DNA of 64,000 nt from Streptomyces lasiicapitis. Its GTDB lineage: Bacteria; Actinomycetota; Actinomycetes; Streptomycetales; Streptomycetaceae. Location of the stretch: assembly GCF_014646335.1 (NCBI RefSeq), contig NZ_BMNG01000016.1, forward strand, positions 178,850 through 242,849, in the 5' to 3' direction. Positions within the stretch are counted from its first letter, which is position 1; each line of letters opens with the position of its first letter. The position numbers were made by a program, and so were the translations under genes. Of the stretch, positions 16,274 through 24,431 are shown piece by piece. The notes beneath the pieces are model-generated. The model did no database searches and was not told the DNA's origin. It saw only the letters and a list, made by a program, of their open reading frames with translations.

Positions 16274-17088
16274 CCGGCAGCGGCGGGTGGGACGGCTTCC
16301 GTCCCGCGTCCCGCGCGCGGCGGCCGCAGCGACGCGGGGGTGCGGCCGACCAGGGTCCGTGCGGTGCGGGTGAGATGGGCCTGGTCGCTGAAGCCCGCGG
16401 CGGCGGCCACGTCCGCGATGACGCCGCCACCGTCCACCAGCGCTCCCACGGCGGTACGCAGCCGCCGCCACCGGCGCAGCACGCCGAGCGGAACGCCAAC
16501 CTCCGCTCGCACCAGTGCCCGCAGCCGCGTCGGGGAAAGCCCGATCTCGGCGGCGACCTCGGTGAGCCTCAGCGCTCCTGGGCCGCCGCGCACGGCATGC
16601 AGGACGCGCGGGTCGACGGGGGCGGGCGGCCCGGCGAGGGCGGCGAGTTCACAGCACAGCGCGCCGGGCCCGAACCCATCGGCCGCCCCACACTCCCCCA
16701 GCGCCTCGACCAGCCGCCGCACGCCCCGCGCGTCCAACCACGTCGGCCCCGACCGGTCGGCCCGCAGGCACCACGGGTCCAGGAAGACGGCGACGAAGCC
16801 CGTCGAGGTGGCGCAGGTATGGGCATACTGCGGCGGCACCAGCACACCGGCTCCGACGCTCCCGTTCACGCGCACGCCCCCGCGCAGCGGCAGGACGGCC
16901 TTCCACACCGGATGACGGTGCCGGGCCACCTCGTACGCACGGGACTCACCGAAAACGGTGAGCTCCCCCGCGACCGCGAGCAGCGGACCGCGCCCTGGCC
17001 CCAGCCCCAGCCCCAGCCCCAGCCCCAGCCCCAGCCCCAGCGGACGATCGTTCTGTTCAAGACACCGCCGCGCCCACGCCCCGATCAT
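16270..17088 (-). CDS. AraC-family transcriptional regulator with a Gly-Leu repeat
   Basis: About 272 residues if translation starts at the ATG at 17088. The C-terminal third has two helix-turn-helix units: L-T-E-V-A-A-E-I-G-L-S-P-T-R-L and I-A-D-V-A-A-A-A-G-F-S-D-Q-A-H-L-T-R. The N-terminal half is a cupin-like sensor (H-R-H-P-V-W-K-A-V-L-P, V-L-V-P-P-Q-Y-A-H-T). Between the start and the cupin, a hexanucleotide repeat encodes alternating Gly-Leu. The divergent DoxX gene starts only 6 bases away, which leaves no room for two promoters, so the true start may lie inside the frame, for example at a GTG near the cupin. Confidence 0.8.
   Translation of the reverse strand: MIGAWARRCLEQNDRPLGLGLGLGLGLGLGPGRGPLLAVAGELTVFGESRAYEVARHRHPVWKAVLPLRGGVRVNGSVGAGVLVPPQYAHTCATSTGFVAVFLDPWCLRADRSGPTWLDARGVRRLVEALGECGAADGFGPGALCCELAALAGPPAPVDPRVLHAVRGGPGALRLTEVAAEIGLSPTRLRALVRAEVGVPLGVLRRWRRLRTAVGALVDGGGVIADVAAAAGFSDQAHLTRTARTLVGRTPASLRPPRAGRGTEAVPPAAAG
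16999..17040. repeat. hexanucleotide microsatellite, seven CCCCAG units
   Basis: Seven exact copies of CCCCAG fill 42 bases. Read on the minus strand within the AraC-family frame they encode a Gly-Leu run. As the unit is a multiple of three, changes in copy number would alter length but not frame. Confidence 0.9.
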
Positions 17089-17094
17089 CGGCGC

Positions 17095-17460
17095 ATGTCG
17101 ACCCCCGCCTCCCTCACCCTCGGCCCGTTCCTCGCCACGACCGCCCTCGCGCACTTCGTGTTCCCCGCCTACTTTCGCTCCCTGATCCCCGCCTGGCTTC
17201 CGCACCCCGCCATCTTCGTCACCGGCAGCGCGCTGGCCGAACTCGGCACCGCCGCCCTCCTGTTCGCGCCCGGCACGCGTGCTGCGGGCGGGTGGGCGGC
17301 GGCCGGGCTCCTGACCGCGTTCCTCGTGCCCCACGTCGACGCCGCACGTCACGCGCGTGCGCGGTCCGGAGTGTTGCACGGCCCGTGGGGCGTGGCCGCG
17401 CGCCTGGCGGTGAACGCGGGGTACATCGCGTGGGCGACGGCGGTGGCGATCACCGCGTAA
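17095..17460 (+). CDS. DoxX-like small membrane protein
   Basis: 121 residues with four predicted transmembrane helices: L-G-P-F-L-A-T-T-A-L-A-H-F near the start, I-F-V-T-G-S-A-L-A-E-L-G, the G-G-W-A-A-A-G-L-L-T helix, and A-V-N-A-G-Y-I-A-W-A at the C-terminus. The length and helix pattern fit DoxX/DUF4267-like membrane proteins, some of which act in oxidative-stress complexes. The ATG at 17095 is 6 bases from the proposed start of the divergent AraC gene. That regulator is the likely controller. The substrate or partner is unknown. Confidence 0.7.
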   Translation: MSTPASLTLGPFLATTALAHFVFPAYFRSLIPAWLPHPAIFVTGSALAELGTAALLFAPGTRAAGGWAAAGLLTAFLVPHVDAARHARARSGVLHGPWGVAARLAVNAGYIAWATAVAITA

Positions 17461-17470
17461 GAGACACTTT

Positions 17471-17491
17471 TGTTAATGGGATCCATTTTCA
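17471..17491. promoter_or_regulatory. Zur box
   Basis: A 21-base imperfect palindrome has ends TGTTAAT and ATTTTCA separated by seven bases. The right arm matches the Zur consensus half (TGAAAAT inverted) exactly, and the left arm matches 5 of 7. It is AT-rich in a GC-rich setting and lies 61 bases before the zinc-independent L32 gene, a classical Zur target. Repression when zinc is sufficient is expected. Confidence 0.7.
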
Positions 17492-17552
17492 TGTAGCGTC
17501 TGGCTGACCCTGTGCGGCTCCCCCACCGCACCCACCACCCCTGGAGGACCCC

Positions 17553-17723
17553 ATGGCCGTACCCAAGCGGAAGATGTCCCGCAGCAACACGCGTCACCGC
17601 CGCGCGCAGTGGAAGGCCAGCACGTCGCAGCTCGTGCCCGTGACGGTCGACGGCGTCACGCATCTCGTACCGCAGCGGCTCGTGAAGGCGTACGAGCGCG
17701 GTCTGATCCGGCCCGGAAGCTGA
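17553..17723 (+). CDS. rpmF: 50S ribosomal protein L32, cysteine-free paralogue
   Basis: A 56-residue protein beginning M-A-V-P-K-R-K-M-S-R-S-N-T-R-H-R-R-A-Q-W, the L32 signature, with a CTGGAGG ribosome site. Zinc-binding L32 proteins carry C-x-x-C pairs; this copy has no cysteine at all. Actinobacteria use such C-minus copies to replace zinc ribosomal proteins during zinc starvation and free the metal. The upstream Zur box and the COG0523 GTPase gene 7 bases downstream support this. The main C-plus L32 should be elsewhere in the genome. Confidence 0.92.
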   Translation: MAVPKRKMSRSNTRHRRAQWKASTSQLVPVTVDGVTHLVPQRLVKAYERGLIRPGS

Positions 17724-17730
17724 ACGCCCG

Positions 17731-18903
17731 ATGGCAACGGAAGCTCAGCGCGGCATGGCGTCCGACGACGGCCGACTGCCGGTGACGGTCCTGTCCGGCT
17801 TTCTCGGCGCGGGCAAGACCACGCTGCTCAACCACGTTCTGGGCAACCGCGACGGCCTGCGTGTCGCGGTGATCGTGAACGACATGAGCGAGATCAACAT
17901 CGACGCCGCGCTGGTGCGCGGCGGCGAGGCGGCGCTCTCACGGACCGAGGAGCGCCTGGTCGAGATGACCAACGGCTGCATCTGCTGCACGCTCCGCGAC
18001 GACCTCCTCGAAGAGGTCGACCGGCTGGCACGTGAGGGCCGCTTCGACCATCTGCTCATCGAGTCCAGCGGCATCTCCGAGCCGATGCCGGTGGCCGCGA
18101 CGTTCGCGTTCCCGCGCGACGACGGGGCGACGCTCGGGGATCTCGCCCGCCTCGACACCATGGTCACCGTCGTGGACGCGGCGAACTTCCTGCCGGAGCT
18201 GACCGGCGGCGACGGCCTCGTCGAGCGCGGCCTTGATCAGTACGAGGACGACGAGCGCACCGTCAGCGACCTGCTGATGGACCAGATCGAGTTCGCCGAC
18301 GTCCTCGTACTGAACAAGCTCGACCTCGTGACCCCCGAGGACGCCGACCGGCTCAAGGCGACGCTCGCGCGCCTCAACCCGGGCGCCCGCGTCGTCACCG
18401 CGACGCACGGCCGTGTGGACCTCCGGCACCTCCTCGGGACCGGACTGTTCGACCTGGAGCGCGCGCAGCTCGCGCCGGGCTGGGTGCGGGAGCTGAACGG
18501 CGACCATGTGCCCGAGACCGAGGAGTACGGCATCTCGAGCACCGTCTTCCGGGCCGAACTCCCCTTCCATCCCGAGCGGTTGTGGTCGTTCGTCACCAAG
18601 GGCATGGACAGCGGCACCTATGGACAGGTGCTGCGCTCCAAGGGGTTCTTCCGGCTCGCGAGCCGCCCGCGCGTGACCGGGCTCTGGTCGCAGGCCGGGG
18701 CGGTCGCGCGGTTCGAGCCGACGGGCGCGCACCACGCCGACGAGGACGCACACGACGATTCCGTGTGCGGCCAGGAGTTGGTGTTCATCGGCACCCGGCT
18801 GCGGACAGCGGCGCTGCGGGCCGCGCTGGCCGCGTGTCTGATGGCCGAGGGCGAGGAACCACCGGCCCGGGACCCGTTCCCTGCCTGGGACACGGCCTGC
18901 TGA
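17731..18903 (+). CDS. COG0523/CobW-family GTPase, putative zinc metallochaperone
   Basis: A 390-residue G3E-family GTPase. The Walker A motif G-F-L-G-A-G-K-T-T and the metal-binding C-I-C-C motif (in N-G-C-I-C-C-T-L-R) are intact. E-S-S-G-I-S-E-P is switch II and N-K-L-D is the guanine-specificity motif. The C-terminal CobW_C domain carries scattered His and Asp residues (T-G-A-H-H-A-D-E-D-A-H-D-D). Members deliver zinc to client enzymes under starvation. It follows the C-minus L32 gene by 7 bases, apparently in one Zur-controlled transcript. A second ATG at 17755 is possible. Confidence 0.92.
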   Translation: MATEAQRGMASDDGRLPVTVLSGFLGAGKTTLLNHVLGNRDGLRVAVIVNDMSEINIDAALVRGGEAALSRTEERLVEMTNGCICCTLRDDLLEEVDRLAREGRFDHLLIESSGISEPMPVAATFAFPRDDGATLGDLARLDTMVTVVDAANFLPELTGGDGLVERGLDQYEDDERTVSDLLMDQIEFADVLVLNKLDLVTPEDADRLKATLARLNPGARVVTATHGRVDLRHLLGTGLFDLERAQLAPGWVRELNGDHVPETEEYGISSTVFRAELPFHPERLWSFVTKGMDSGTYGQVLRSKGFFRLASRPRVTGLWSQAGAVARFEPTGAHHADEDAHDDSVCGQELVFIGTRLRTAALRAALAACLMAEGEEPPARDPFPAWDTAC

Positions 18904-18956
18904 GATTGGCGGAACTGTGACGGTGCGAGCCCGCGCGTGAGGCAGCATTTCCTGCC

Positions 18957-20345
18957 ATGGAATATCAGCGAGCCCGCGACCTCACCGCCCAGCGCCGAGC
19001 GGTGAAACTGCCGGTCAAGAACTATCTGCCGCCGTTGCTCGCCGCCCTGGACCGACCGGACCGGGGGCTGCGGGGCATTCTGGTCGCGGGCACCAATGGC
19101 AAGGGGTCCACCTGCGCGTTCGCGGTCTCGGGGCTTGCCGCGCTGGGGCTGCGCGTCGGCAGCATGCCGGGTCCGGCGCTCCAGGAGGCCACCGAGCGCA
19201 TCCGCGTGAACAACGTGCCCGCCTCGCGCATCGCGTACGCCGCCGCCTACACCGAGGTCGACGCCGCCGCCCAGCGGCTGAGCGATCCGCTCGACGCGCC
19301 CGCGCTTCGGGCCGCCGCGGCGGCGGTGCACTACCGCCGGGTCGGCGTCGACCTGGCCGTGATGGAGGCGAGCGCCGGCGGCCGCGACACCGCCGTGAAC
19401 TCCTTCGACCTCGGCGTGAAGGTCATCACGAACGTGGCCCTCGACCACACCGAGTTCCTCGGCGAGACGTACGCGGAGATCGCCTGGGCCAAGGCCGGGG
19501 TGGTCCGTGACGGCGACCACGTGATCCTCGGCGATCTGCCGCCCGAGGCGGCTGCCTCGGTGCGGCGGGTGCTCGCCGAGCACAGCGGCCTTACGGTGTG
19601 GCGGCTCGGTGAGGAGATTCAGGTCGCCGCCGTGTCTTCGGTGGGGGCGGAGGAGGCAGAGGGGGAAGCGGGGGCAGAGAGCCCGGGAGGCGCGGAAGGC
19701 GCGGAGGGCGCCACCGCGCGCACGAGGCTGGTGGAGGTGCGCACGCCTCTCGGCGTCCACCACGACCTGCCCTGCCCGCTGCGCGGCACCCACCAGCAGC
19801 GCAATCTCGCGCTCGCCGTCGCCGGGATCGACGCCCTGCGCGCACGCGGCCTGGTGCCCGACTTCGACGAGCACCGGCTGCGGACCGGTCTGGCCGCCAC
19901 CACATGGCCCGGCCGCCTCGAACTGGTACGCCCGGCCCGGCTCGACGACTGGTCCGGGTCGGTCCTCATGGACGGCGCGCACAATCCGCACAGCGTGGCC
20001 GCCGTGCTCCCGGACATCGTGGACATCGTGCGCAAGACGGGGGCGGGGCCGACCCCCGTACTCGTCTTCGCGGTGGAGGGAACCAAGGCCGCCGACGAGA
20101 TGCTGGCGGAACTTCCGGCGGACTGGCCCCTGGTGCTGACGCGCACCGCGTCCCAGAAGGCCGCCGACCCGGACCATCTCGCCCGCCTGGTCGCCGACCG
20201 CCCGCACGTCCACCATGCCGTGGACGTGCCCGAAGCCCTGCGGCAGGCGGCCCGTCTCACCGGTCCCGACGGCCAGATCGTGGTCATCGGATCACTGACT
20301 CTGGTGGGCGAGACGCGGACCCTGCTCGGCCTGCCGCCCGGCTGA
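18957..20345 (+). CDS. Mur-ligase-family folylpolyglutamate/dihydrofolate synthase (FolC-like)
   Basis: A 462-residue protein. The P-loop is G-T-N-G-K-G-S-T near residue 47, followed by the FolC signatures V-M-E-A-S-A-G-G-R-D-T, N-V-A-L-D-H-T-E-F-L-G and a C-terminal M-D-G-A-H-N-P-H-S, the ligase substrate loop. FolC enzymes add glutamate to folates with ATP in the cytoplasm. An acidic Glu/Gly/Ala-rich insertion at about residues 225-255 is not usual for FolC. Actinobacteria generally have a second, canonical FolC, so this could be a paralogue with a related amide-ligase role. Confidence 0.82.
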   Translation: MEYQRARDLTAQRRAVKLPVKNYLPPLLAALDRPDRGLRGILVAGTNGKGSTCAFAVSGLAALGLRVGSMPGPALQEATERIRVNNVPASRIAYAAAYTEVDAAAQRLSDPLDAPALRAAAAAVHYRRVGVDLAVMEASAGGRDTAVNSFDLGVKVITNVALDHTEFLGETYAEIAWAKAGVVRDGDHVILGDLPPEAAASVRRVLAEHSGLTVWRLGEEIQVAAVSSVGAEEAEGEAGAESPGGAEGAEGATARTRLVEVRTPLGVHHDLPCPLRGTHQQRNLALAVAGIDALRARGLVPDFDEHRLRTGLAATTWPGRLELVRPARLDDWSGSVLMDGAHNPHSVAAVLPDIVDIVRKTGAGPTPVLVFAVEGTKAADEMLAELPADWPLVLTRTASQKAADPDHLARLVADRPHVHHAVDVPEALRQAARLTGPDGQIVVIGSLTLVGETRTLLGLPPG

Positions 20346-20364
20346 AGCCGGACCGTCAGCACGC

Positions 20365-20497
20365 TCAGATCAGCAGCCGCGCGCACCCCTCCGCCTCTGG
20401 GGGCCGGTTCGTGGACGCCCTAGATCCAGTAGTAGCCGTCGGGCACACCTGCCGCGCGCAGGGCGGCCAGCAGTTCGTGAACGTCCCCCGTCGTCTT
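20365..20497 (-). pseudogene. collapsed probable immunity gene downstream of the TNT-domain gene
   Basis: Reading the minus strand from 20497 gives (K)TTGDVHELLAALRAAG, then VPDGYYWI, a TAG stop, then GVHEPAP. In a different frame the sequence ends PEAEGCARLLI before a stop at 20365. These look like the N-terminal and C-terminal ends of a small acidic protein of about 80-100 residues with its middle deleted. The expected start codon is AAG, a premature TAG has appeared, and the deletion shifts frame. Position directly after a secreted toxin-like gene suggests its immunity gene. My recollection of intact relatives is from memory and needs alignment. Confidence 0.5.
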
Positions 20498-20505
20498 TCT
20501 CGCTG

Positions 20506-21219
20506 CTATCCAGCGACCGGCTTGAGGTAGCCGTGGTCCAGGAGCCACTTCACGTTGAGGCGCTGGCCCTCGCCCGGGTCGAGGAACACGGGATCGAGCT
20601 TGATCTGCTCGCCGCCGCCGGGCTGTTCGAACCAGGGGGCGATGCCGCCCTGCCAGACGTGGAACGGCTTGGCGACCTTGTAGACGCGATAGTCGCAGGC
20701 GTACGCGGCGTCGCGGGTGTTGAGGTTCTGCGGGGGCAGCGCGCGCTCGGCGTAGGAGTCCCCGGCGGGCGCGAGGAACGAGCCGTACTCGGAGCCGAAG
20801 CGGTCGAGCAGTTCGCCCTTCTCCAGCTCCTCCGGGTGCTTGTCGACCTGGCCGTTGACCGTCTCGAAGCCGTCATTGGGCGGGTACTTCCAGGTCCCGG
20901 TGTCGGCCGGGCCCTCCCAGTACTTCTTCAGGAACGCGGCGGGCGCCAGCTTGCCCGTGCGCTTCCACTTCTTCAGGAGCGGGCCCACGGGCTTCTGCCA
21001 CTTCTGGGGCAGCCACTTGGGGCCGAGGCGGGCGTCGCCGTGGAAGGTGCCGGTGCAGGGCTCGGGCTTCGTCGCGGACGCCGAGGACCGCGCCGCCGCG
21101 TCCGAGGCGTGGGGCGCCGCGCTCGCCGTCGGCGCCGCGGCGACGACCGTCACCATCGCCGCCGTCACCCCCATCGCGGCCAGGGTCGTACGTATTCGGA
21201 TCACACGGCTGTGGTCCAC
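20506..21219 (-). CDS. secreted TNT-domain (NAD glycohydrolase toxin-like) protein
   Basis: About 237 residues from a GTG at 21219 with GAGGAG 7 bases upstream. A Sec signal (R-I-R-T-T-L followed by an Ala/Val core ending A-S-A-A) precedes a lysine-rich linker. The C-terminal 130 residues have the TNT pattern: Y-P-P-N-D-G-F, L-D-R-F-G-S-E-Y-G-S-F-L-A-P-A-G, Y-A-E-R-A-L-P-P, and I-A-P-W-F-E-Q-P-G-G-G-E-Q. TNT domains, named after the Mycobacterium tuberculosis CpnT toxin, cleave NAD(P)+. The residues typical of the fold are present, so activity is plausible. The adjacent immunity gene appears destroyed. Confidence 0.85.
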   Translation of the reverse strand: MDHSRVIRIRTTLAAMGVTAAMVTVVAAAPTASAAPHASDAAARSSASATKPEPCTGTFHGDARLGPKWLPQKWQKPVGPLLKKWKRTGKLAPAAFLKKYWEGPADTGTWKYPPNDGFETVNGQVDKHPEELEKGELLDRFGSEYGSFLAPAGDSYAERALPPQNLNTRDAAYACDYRVYKVAKPFHVWQGGIAPWFEQPGGGEQIKLDPVFLDPGEGQRLNVKWLLDHGYLKPVAG

Positions 21220-21305
21220 TGGGCCACTCCTCAGGGTCTCCGCTCGCGTACGCGCGAGCATCACGAACAACTCGCACACGGTAGCGAATCAGTGGCGTTC
21301 AGTGG

Positions 21306-22439
21306 TCAACTCGCCCGGTCACGCGCCCCTGTTGACGACGTATTGGCCGGAACGCATCGGGGGCGGGTGCGTTCCGCGTACGAACGCGCGGCGACGAGCA
21401 GCCCCCAGCCGAGCCCTCCGAAGGCGAGGCCGCCGAACGCCACCATCCAGGCGAGCCCGGTGCCGCTGGTGAACACGCCGTCAGGCTCAGGCTTCGGCAG
21501 CACACCGGCGGCCATGAGCAGGGAACCGGCGGTGAGCAGCGTCCCGTACAGGGCGAGGCTGAATCCGGTCAGCCAGGCCGGGACCAGCGGCAGCAGACGC
21601 GGCACGCGACGCCCGGAAAGCAGCAGCGTCCAACGCGGGAACACCTGGCCCCAGCAGTGCAGGAGGCCGAGGAGCAGGAAGAAGCCGAGGAGCGCGCCGA
21701 GCACGGTCACGTCGACGCCCACTGACGCGAGCGCCTTCGCCGCGCCGGTCGACTCCGATTCGACCTCGTCCTGCCAGGCCTCCCCGCTCACGCCGATCGC
21801 GTCGCCGCCGAACAGCCAGACCGTCTTCACGACGGACCACGGCAGCAGTCCGCACATCAGCAGGTACGCGGTCGCGCGCGTGCGCGGTGGGGCGGTTGTC
21901 GCGGGCGGGTGGGCGAGCGGCCCGTCTCCGCCGCCCTCGTGCCACTGTCCGCAGCGGGGGCAACTGCCGCCCAGGCGACGGCGGTACGAGACGGCGACCA
22001 GGGCGAGCAGGGTCGTCCCGGCCGCGACCAGCAGGAGGTTCACCAGGCCCGTGACGCTCTCCAGGCCCGCGCCCGACGCCAGGGTCACGAAGTACATGGG
22101 CAGACCGATCGCGCCCCAGCCGAGCGCGGGGATGAGTACGGCCAGCGCCCCGCCCGTCGCGCGGCGGCCGCTCCTGCCGAGCGTCCTGGTCGTGGCCAGG
22201 CTGACCCCGGACGCGGCGAGGGCGAGGGCGGCCAGGAGGAGTTGGAGGGCGGCGGGGGTGTGGCGGTCTCCGGCCAGCGGTACGCCGGTGCCGGTCGCCG
22301 CCCACAGCGCTTGGAGTGCGGCGTACGCGACGCCCCAGGCCGCGGCGGCGCGTGGCGCCCAGGCGGGCCAGCGGCGACGCCACGGGGCGGAGTGTTCGGC
22401 CGCTTCCTGTCCGTCGGCGGTAAGGGTCGGGAGCGCCAC
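21306..22439 (-). CDS. multi-pass membrane protein of unknown function
   Basis: A 377-residue protein from a GTG preceded by GGAGGACACC. It has about eight hydrophobic segments, including A-W-G-V-A-Y-A-A-L-Q-A-L-W, A-A-L-Q-L-L-L-A-A-L-A-L-A-A-S-G and L-L-G-F-F-L-L-L-G-L-L. A cytoplasmic loop in the middle has C-P-R-C-G-Q-W-H, a small zinc-binding-like motif. Similar proteins are common in Streptomyces without an assigned function. It is convergent with nothing nearby and its starts face the lactonase gene, so the two are divergent. Confidence 0.75.
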   Translation of the reverse strand: MALPTLTADGQEAAEHSAPWRRRWPAWAPRAAAAWGVAYAALQALWAATGTGVPLAGDRHTPAALQLLLAALALAASGVSLATTRTLGRSGRRATGGALAVLIPALGWGAIGLPMYFVTLASGAGLESVTGLVNLLLVAAGTTLLALVAVSYRRRLGGSCPRCGQWHEGGGDGPLAHPPATTAPPRTRATAYLLMCGLLPWSVVKTVWLFGGDAIGVSGEAWQDEVESESTGAAKALASVGVDVTVLGALLGFFLLLGLLHCWGQVFPRWTLLLSGRRVPRLLPLVPAWLTGFSLALYGTLLTAGSLLMAAGVLPKPEPDGVFTSGTGLAWMVAFGGLAFGGLGWGLLVAARSYAERTRPRCVPANTSSTGARDRAS

Positions 22440-22613
22440 GGTGTCCTCCGGGATGCGGCTCGGCGGGGAAGCATGAGGAGTTACGAGGAGAGGGATGGGG
22501 AATGGCCGGGCTCCTGCACAAACGGGGCCTGGACTCCGAGCCTCCCTTCAGCCCTCGCCTCCGCACATCGCTCCCATGGACCACCCGCCTCCCCCGCACG
22601 GCGGAACCATCGC

Positions 22614-22639
22614 GTTGCACTGCATGCAACTCAAGTTGC
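22614..22639. promoter_or_regulatory. two overlapping palindromes upstream of the lactonase
   Basis: GTTGCA-N5-TGCAAC (22614-22630) and GCAACT-CA-AGTTGC (22626-22639) are both exact inverted repeats sharing one arm, so three half-sites are in line. They lie about 85 bases before the lactonase start in the divergent region. TTGCA-type palindromes are common operators for LacI/GntR-type regulators. No cognate regulator is adjacent. Confidence 0.5.
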
Positions 22640-22723
22640 GCCTCTTGCCTGTTGGGGTGTTCGGGGGCCACTGTGTCTGCCTGCCACTCCGACATCACCG
22701 GTCCCCCACCCCGAGGTGTAGTC

Positions 22724-23920
22724 ATGGACAGAAGGCGGTTCATCGGTTCGAGCCTCGCCACGGCGACGGCGGTCGCCACCGGCGCGGTCACCTCCGGCGC
22801 GGCAGCAGCACCACCGCCCACCGGGTCCCCCGGCGGAGCACCCCACGGCGCCGCGGCCGCTCCCCGTTCAGGCGCGCGTGCGCAACGGCCGCTGTTCCTC
22901 GGTACCTACACGTCCCAGCAGGGCGGCGGCACCGGCATCGGCCTTGCGACGTACGACGACGGGACCGGCGAGGTCACCGGCGTCGGCATGCTCGGCGGCA
23001 TACCGGACCCCTCATACCTGGCGGCGCATCCATCGGGACGGACGCTGTACGCCGTCAACGAGCGTGAGCAGGGCGGGGTGACCGCGATCGCGCTCTCCCC
23101 CGACGGCGCGCACCGGGTGCTCGGCACGCGTTCCACGGGCGGCGCGGGGCCCTGCCATCTGTCCGTGCACCCCGGCGGTAGCTGGCTGCTGAGCGCCAAC
23201 TACACGTCCGGCAGCGTGGCCGTGCACCCCATCGAGCCGTCCGGCGCGCTCGGCGAGCGGACCGACCTCGTCACGCACTCCACCCCGCCGCCCGGCCCCG
23301 GCCAACAGGGCCCGCACGCCCACCAGATCAGCGCCTCCCCGGACGGCCGGCACGTCCTCGCCGTCGACCTGGGCACCGACACCGTCTACACGTACCGCCT
23401 GGACACGACGGCCGGAAAGCTCAGCCGCGTCTCGCACGCGACGGTGCGGCCGGGCGCCGGACCGCGCCACCTCGCCTTCCACCCCTCCGCGCGGTTCGCG
23501 TATCTCGCCGACGAACTCGACAACACGGTCGTGGTCTGCGGTTACGACCCCGCGAGCGGCCGCCTCGCACCCGGCGAACCCCAGCCCACCGGAACCAAGC
23601 CGGGCGTCACGAGCTACCCGGCGCAGCTCGCCGTCACCGCCGACGGACGCTTCGCCTTCCTCGCCAACCGCGGCGACAACACCCTCACCCGATACGCCGT
23701 CGAACGGGACGGCGCACGGCTGCGCCTCCTCGACACGGTGCCCGTGGGCGGCGACTTCCCCCGCCACCTCGCGCTCTCCCCCTCGGGACGACTCCTGTTC
23801 ACGGCGAACCAGCGATCGGGTTCGGTGAGCGTCTTCCGCGTGGACGCGGCCACCGCCGAACTCACCCTCGCGGGCAAGCCGTTCGCGGCACCGATCGCGG
23901 TGTGCGCGTTGCCGTTGTAG
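22724..23920 (+). CDS. Tat-exported lactonase-family (YbhE/Pgl-like) beta-propeller
   Basis: A 398-residue protein. The ATG at 22724 has GAGG upstream, and the N-terminus (M-D-R-R-R-F-I-G, then an Ala/Thr core) is a twin-arginine signal. The mature part is a seven-bladed propeller of the 6-phosphogluconolactonase/lactonase family: F-L-G-T-Y-T, Y-L-A-A-H-P-S-G-R-T-L-Y-A-V-N-E, G-P-C-H-L-S-V-H-P-G-G, G-P-R-H-L-A-F-H-P and F-P-R-H-L-A-L-S-P-S-G. Export makes a role in the pentose phosphate pathway unlikely. It probably hydrolyses lactones or processes sugar acids outside the membrane. Overlapping palindromes upstream suggest a dedicated regulator. Confidence 0.88.
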   Translation: MDRRRFIGSSLATATAVATGAVTSGAAAAPPPTGSPGGAPHGAAAAPRSGARAQRPLFLGTYTSQQGGGTGIGLATYDDGTGEVTGVGMLGGIPDPSYLAAHPSGRTLYAVNEREQGGVTAIALSPDGAHRVLGTRSTGGAGPCHLSVHPGGSWLLSANYTSGSVAVHPIEPSGALGERTDLVTHSTPPPGPGQQGPHAHQISASPDGRHVLAVDLGTDTVYTYRLDTTAGKLSRVSHATVRPGAGPRHLAFHPSARFAYLADELDNTVVVCGYDPASGRLAPGEPQPTGTKPGVTSYPAQLAVTADGRFAFLANRGDNTLTRYAVERDGARLRLLDTVPVGGDFPRHLALSPSGRLLFTANQRSGSVSVFRVDAATAELTLAGKPFAAPIAVCALPL

Positions 23921-24431
23921 CGCTGGCATCCGCGAGCGTCGCGCCAGCCGAAGCGCTCCGGAGAGCTGCTGGCGACGAGATCACCGACGGATATGGGAAC
24001 GCGCTCGAAGTACGCGATCTCCTTGGACTTGGCCGAGTTGGTGAAGTCGCGGAGACACCGGCCTGCTACCAGGCCGTGTCCGTGGAGTGCGAAGCGTCCT
24101 CGTCAGCACACCGTGTGCCCAGAGACGACGGCCGTTGTGCCGTCGACTCTGAGCAGCCCGGGCCACGTCCACGAGCTCGGCAATGACCAGACGGCCACCG
24201 CCCACTCAGCCGGACTCCGCTTACACGGCGCACGCTGTCGGAGGGCACTGGGTCGACCCGGTCCGGTGGAAATCTCCCGCGCTCCTCGTGCTGGATAGGA
24301 TCGAATCCCGGGGCCTCGGCCGTCTCCCCACACAACAGGACGTAGGCGTTGTCCGGTTGAGCGGCAGCAGAATGAAGCGGCTCGGAGGCGGTATCGCATT
24401 CCTGCCCCGGCACGGTCAGCAGAAGTAGTGC
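23921..24431. other. about 510 bases without a clear gene
   Basis: No frame has a ribosome site and recognisable protein. On the minus strand between about 24055 and 23945 one frame has strongly GC-biased third positions and reads LRDFTNSAKSKEIAYFERV, then PISVGDLVASSSPERFGWR. It looks like a piece of a real protein without start or context. It may be the relic of a gene cut by rearrangement. I see nothing else. Confidence 0.35.

Noticed and set aside
16991..17040. CCCCAG repeats considered as a CRISPR-like or origin iteron array
   Set aside because: The units are contiguous without spacers and lie in a coding frame. It is a microsatellite.
24183..24428. Small plus-strand open frame of 81 codons
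   Set aside because: No ribosome site, no family pattern and mixed codon bias.
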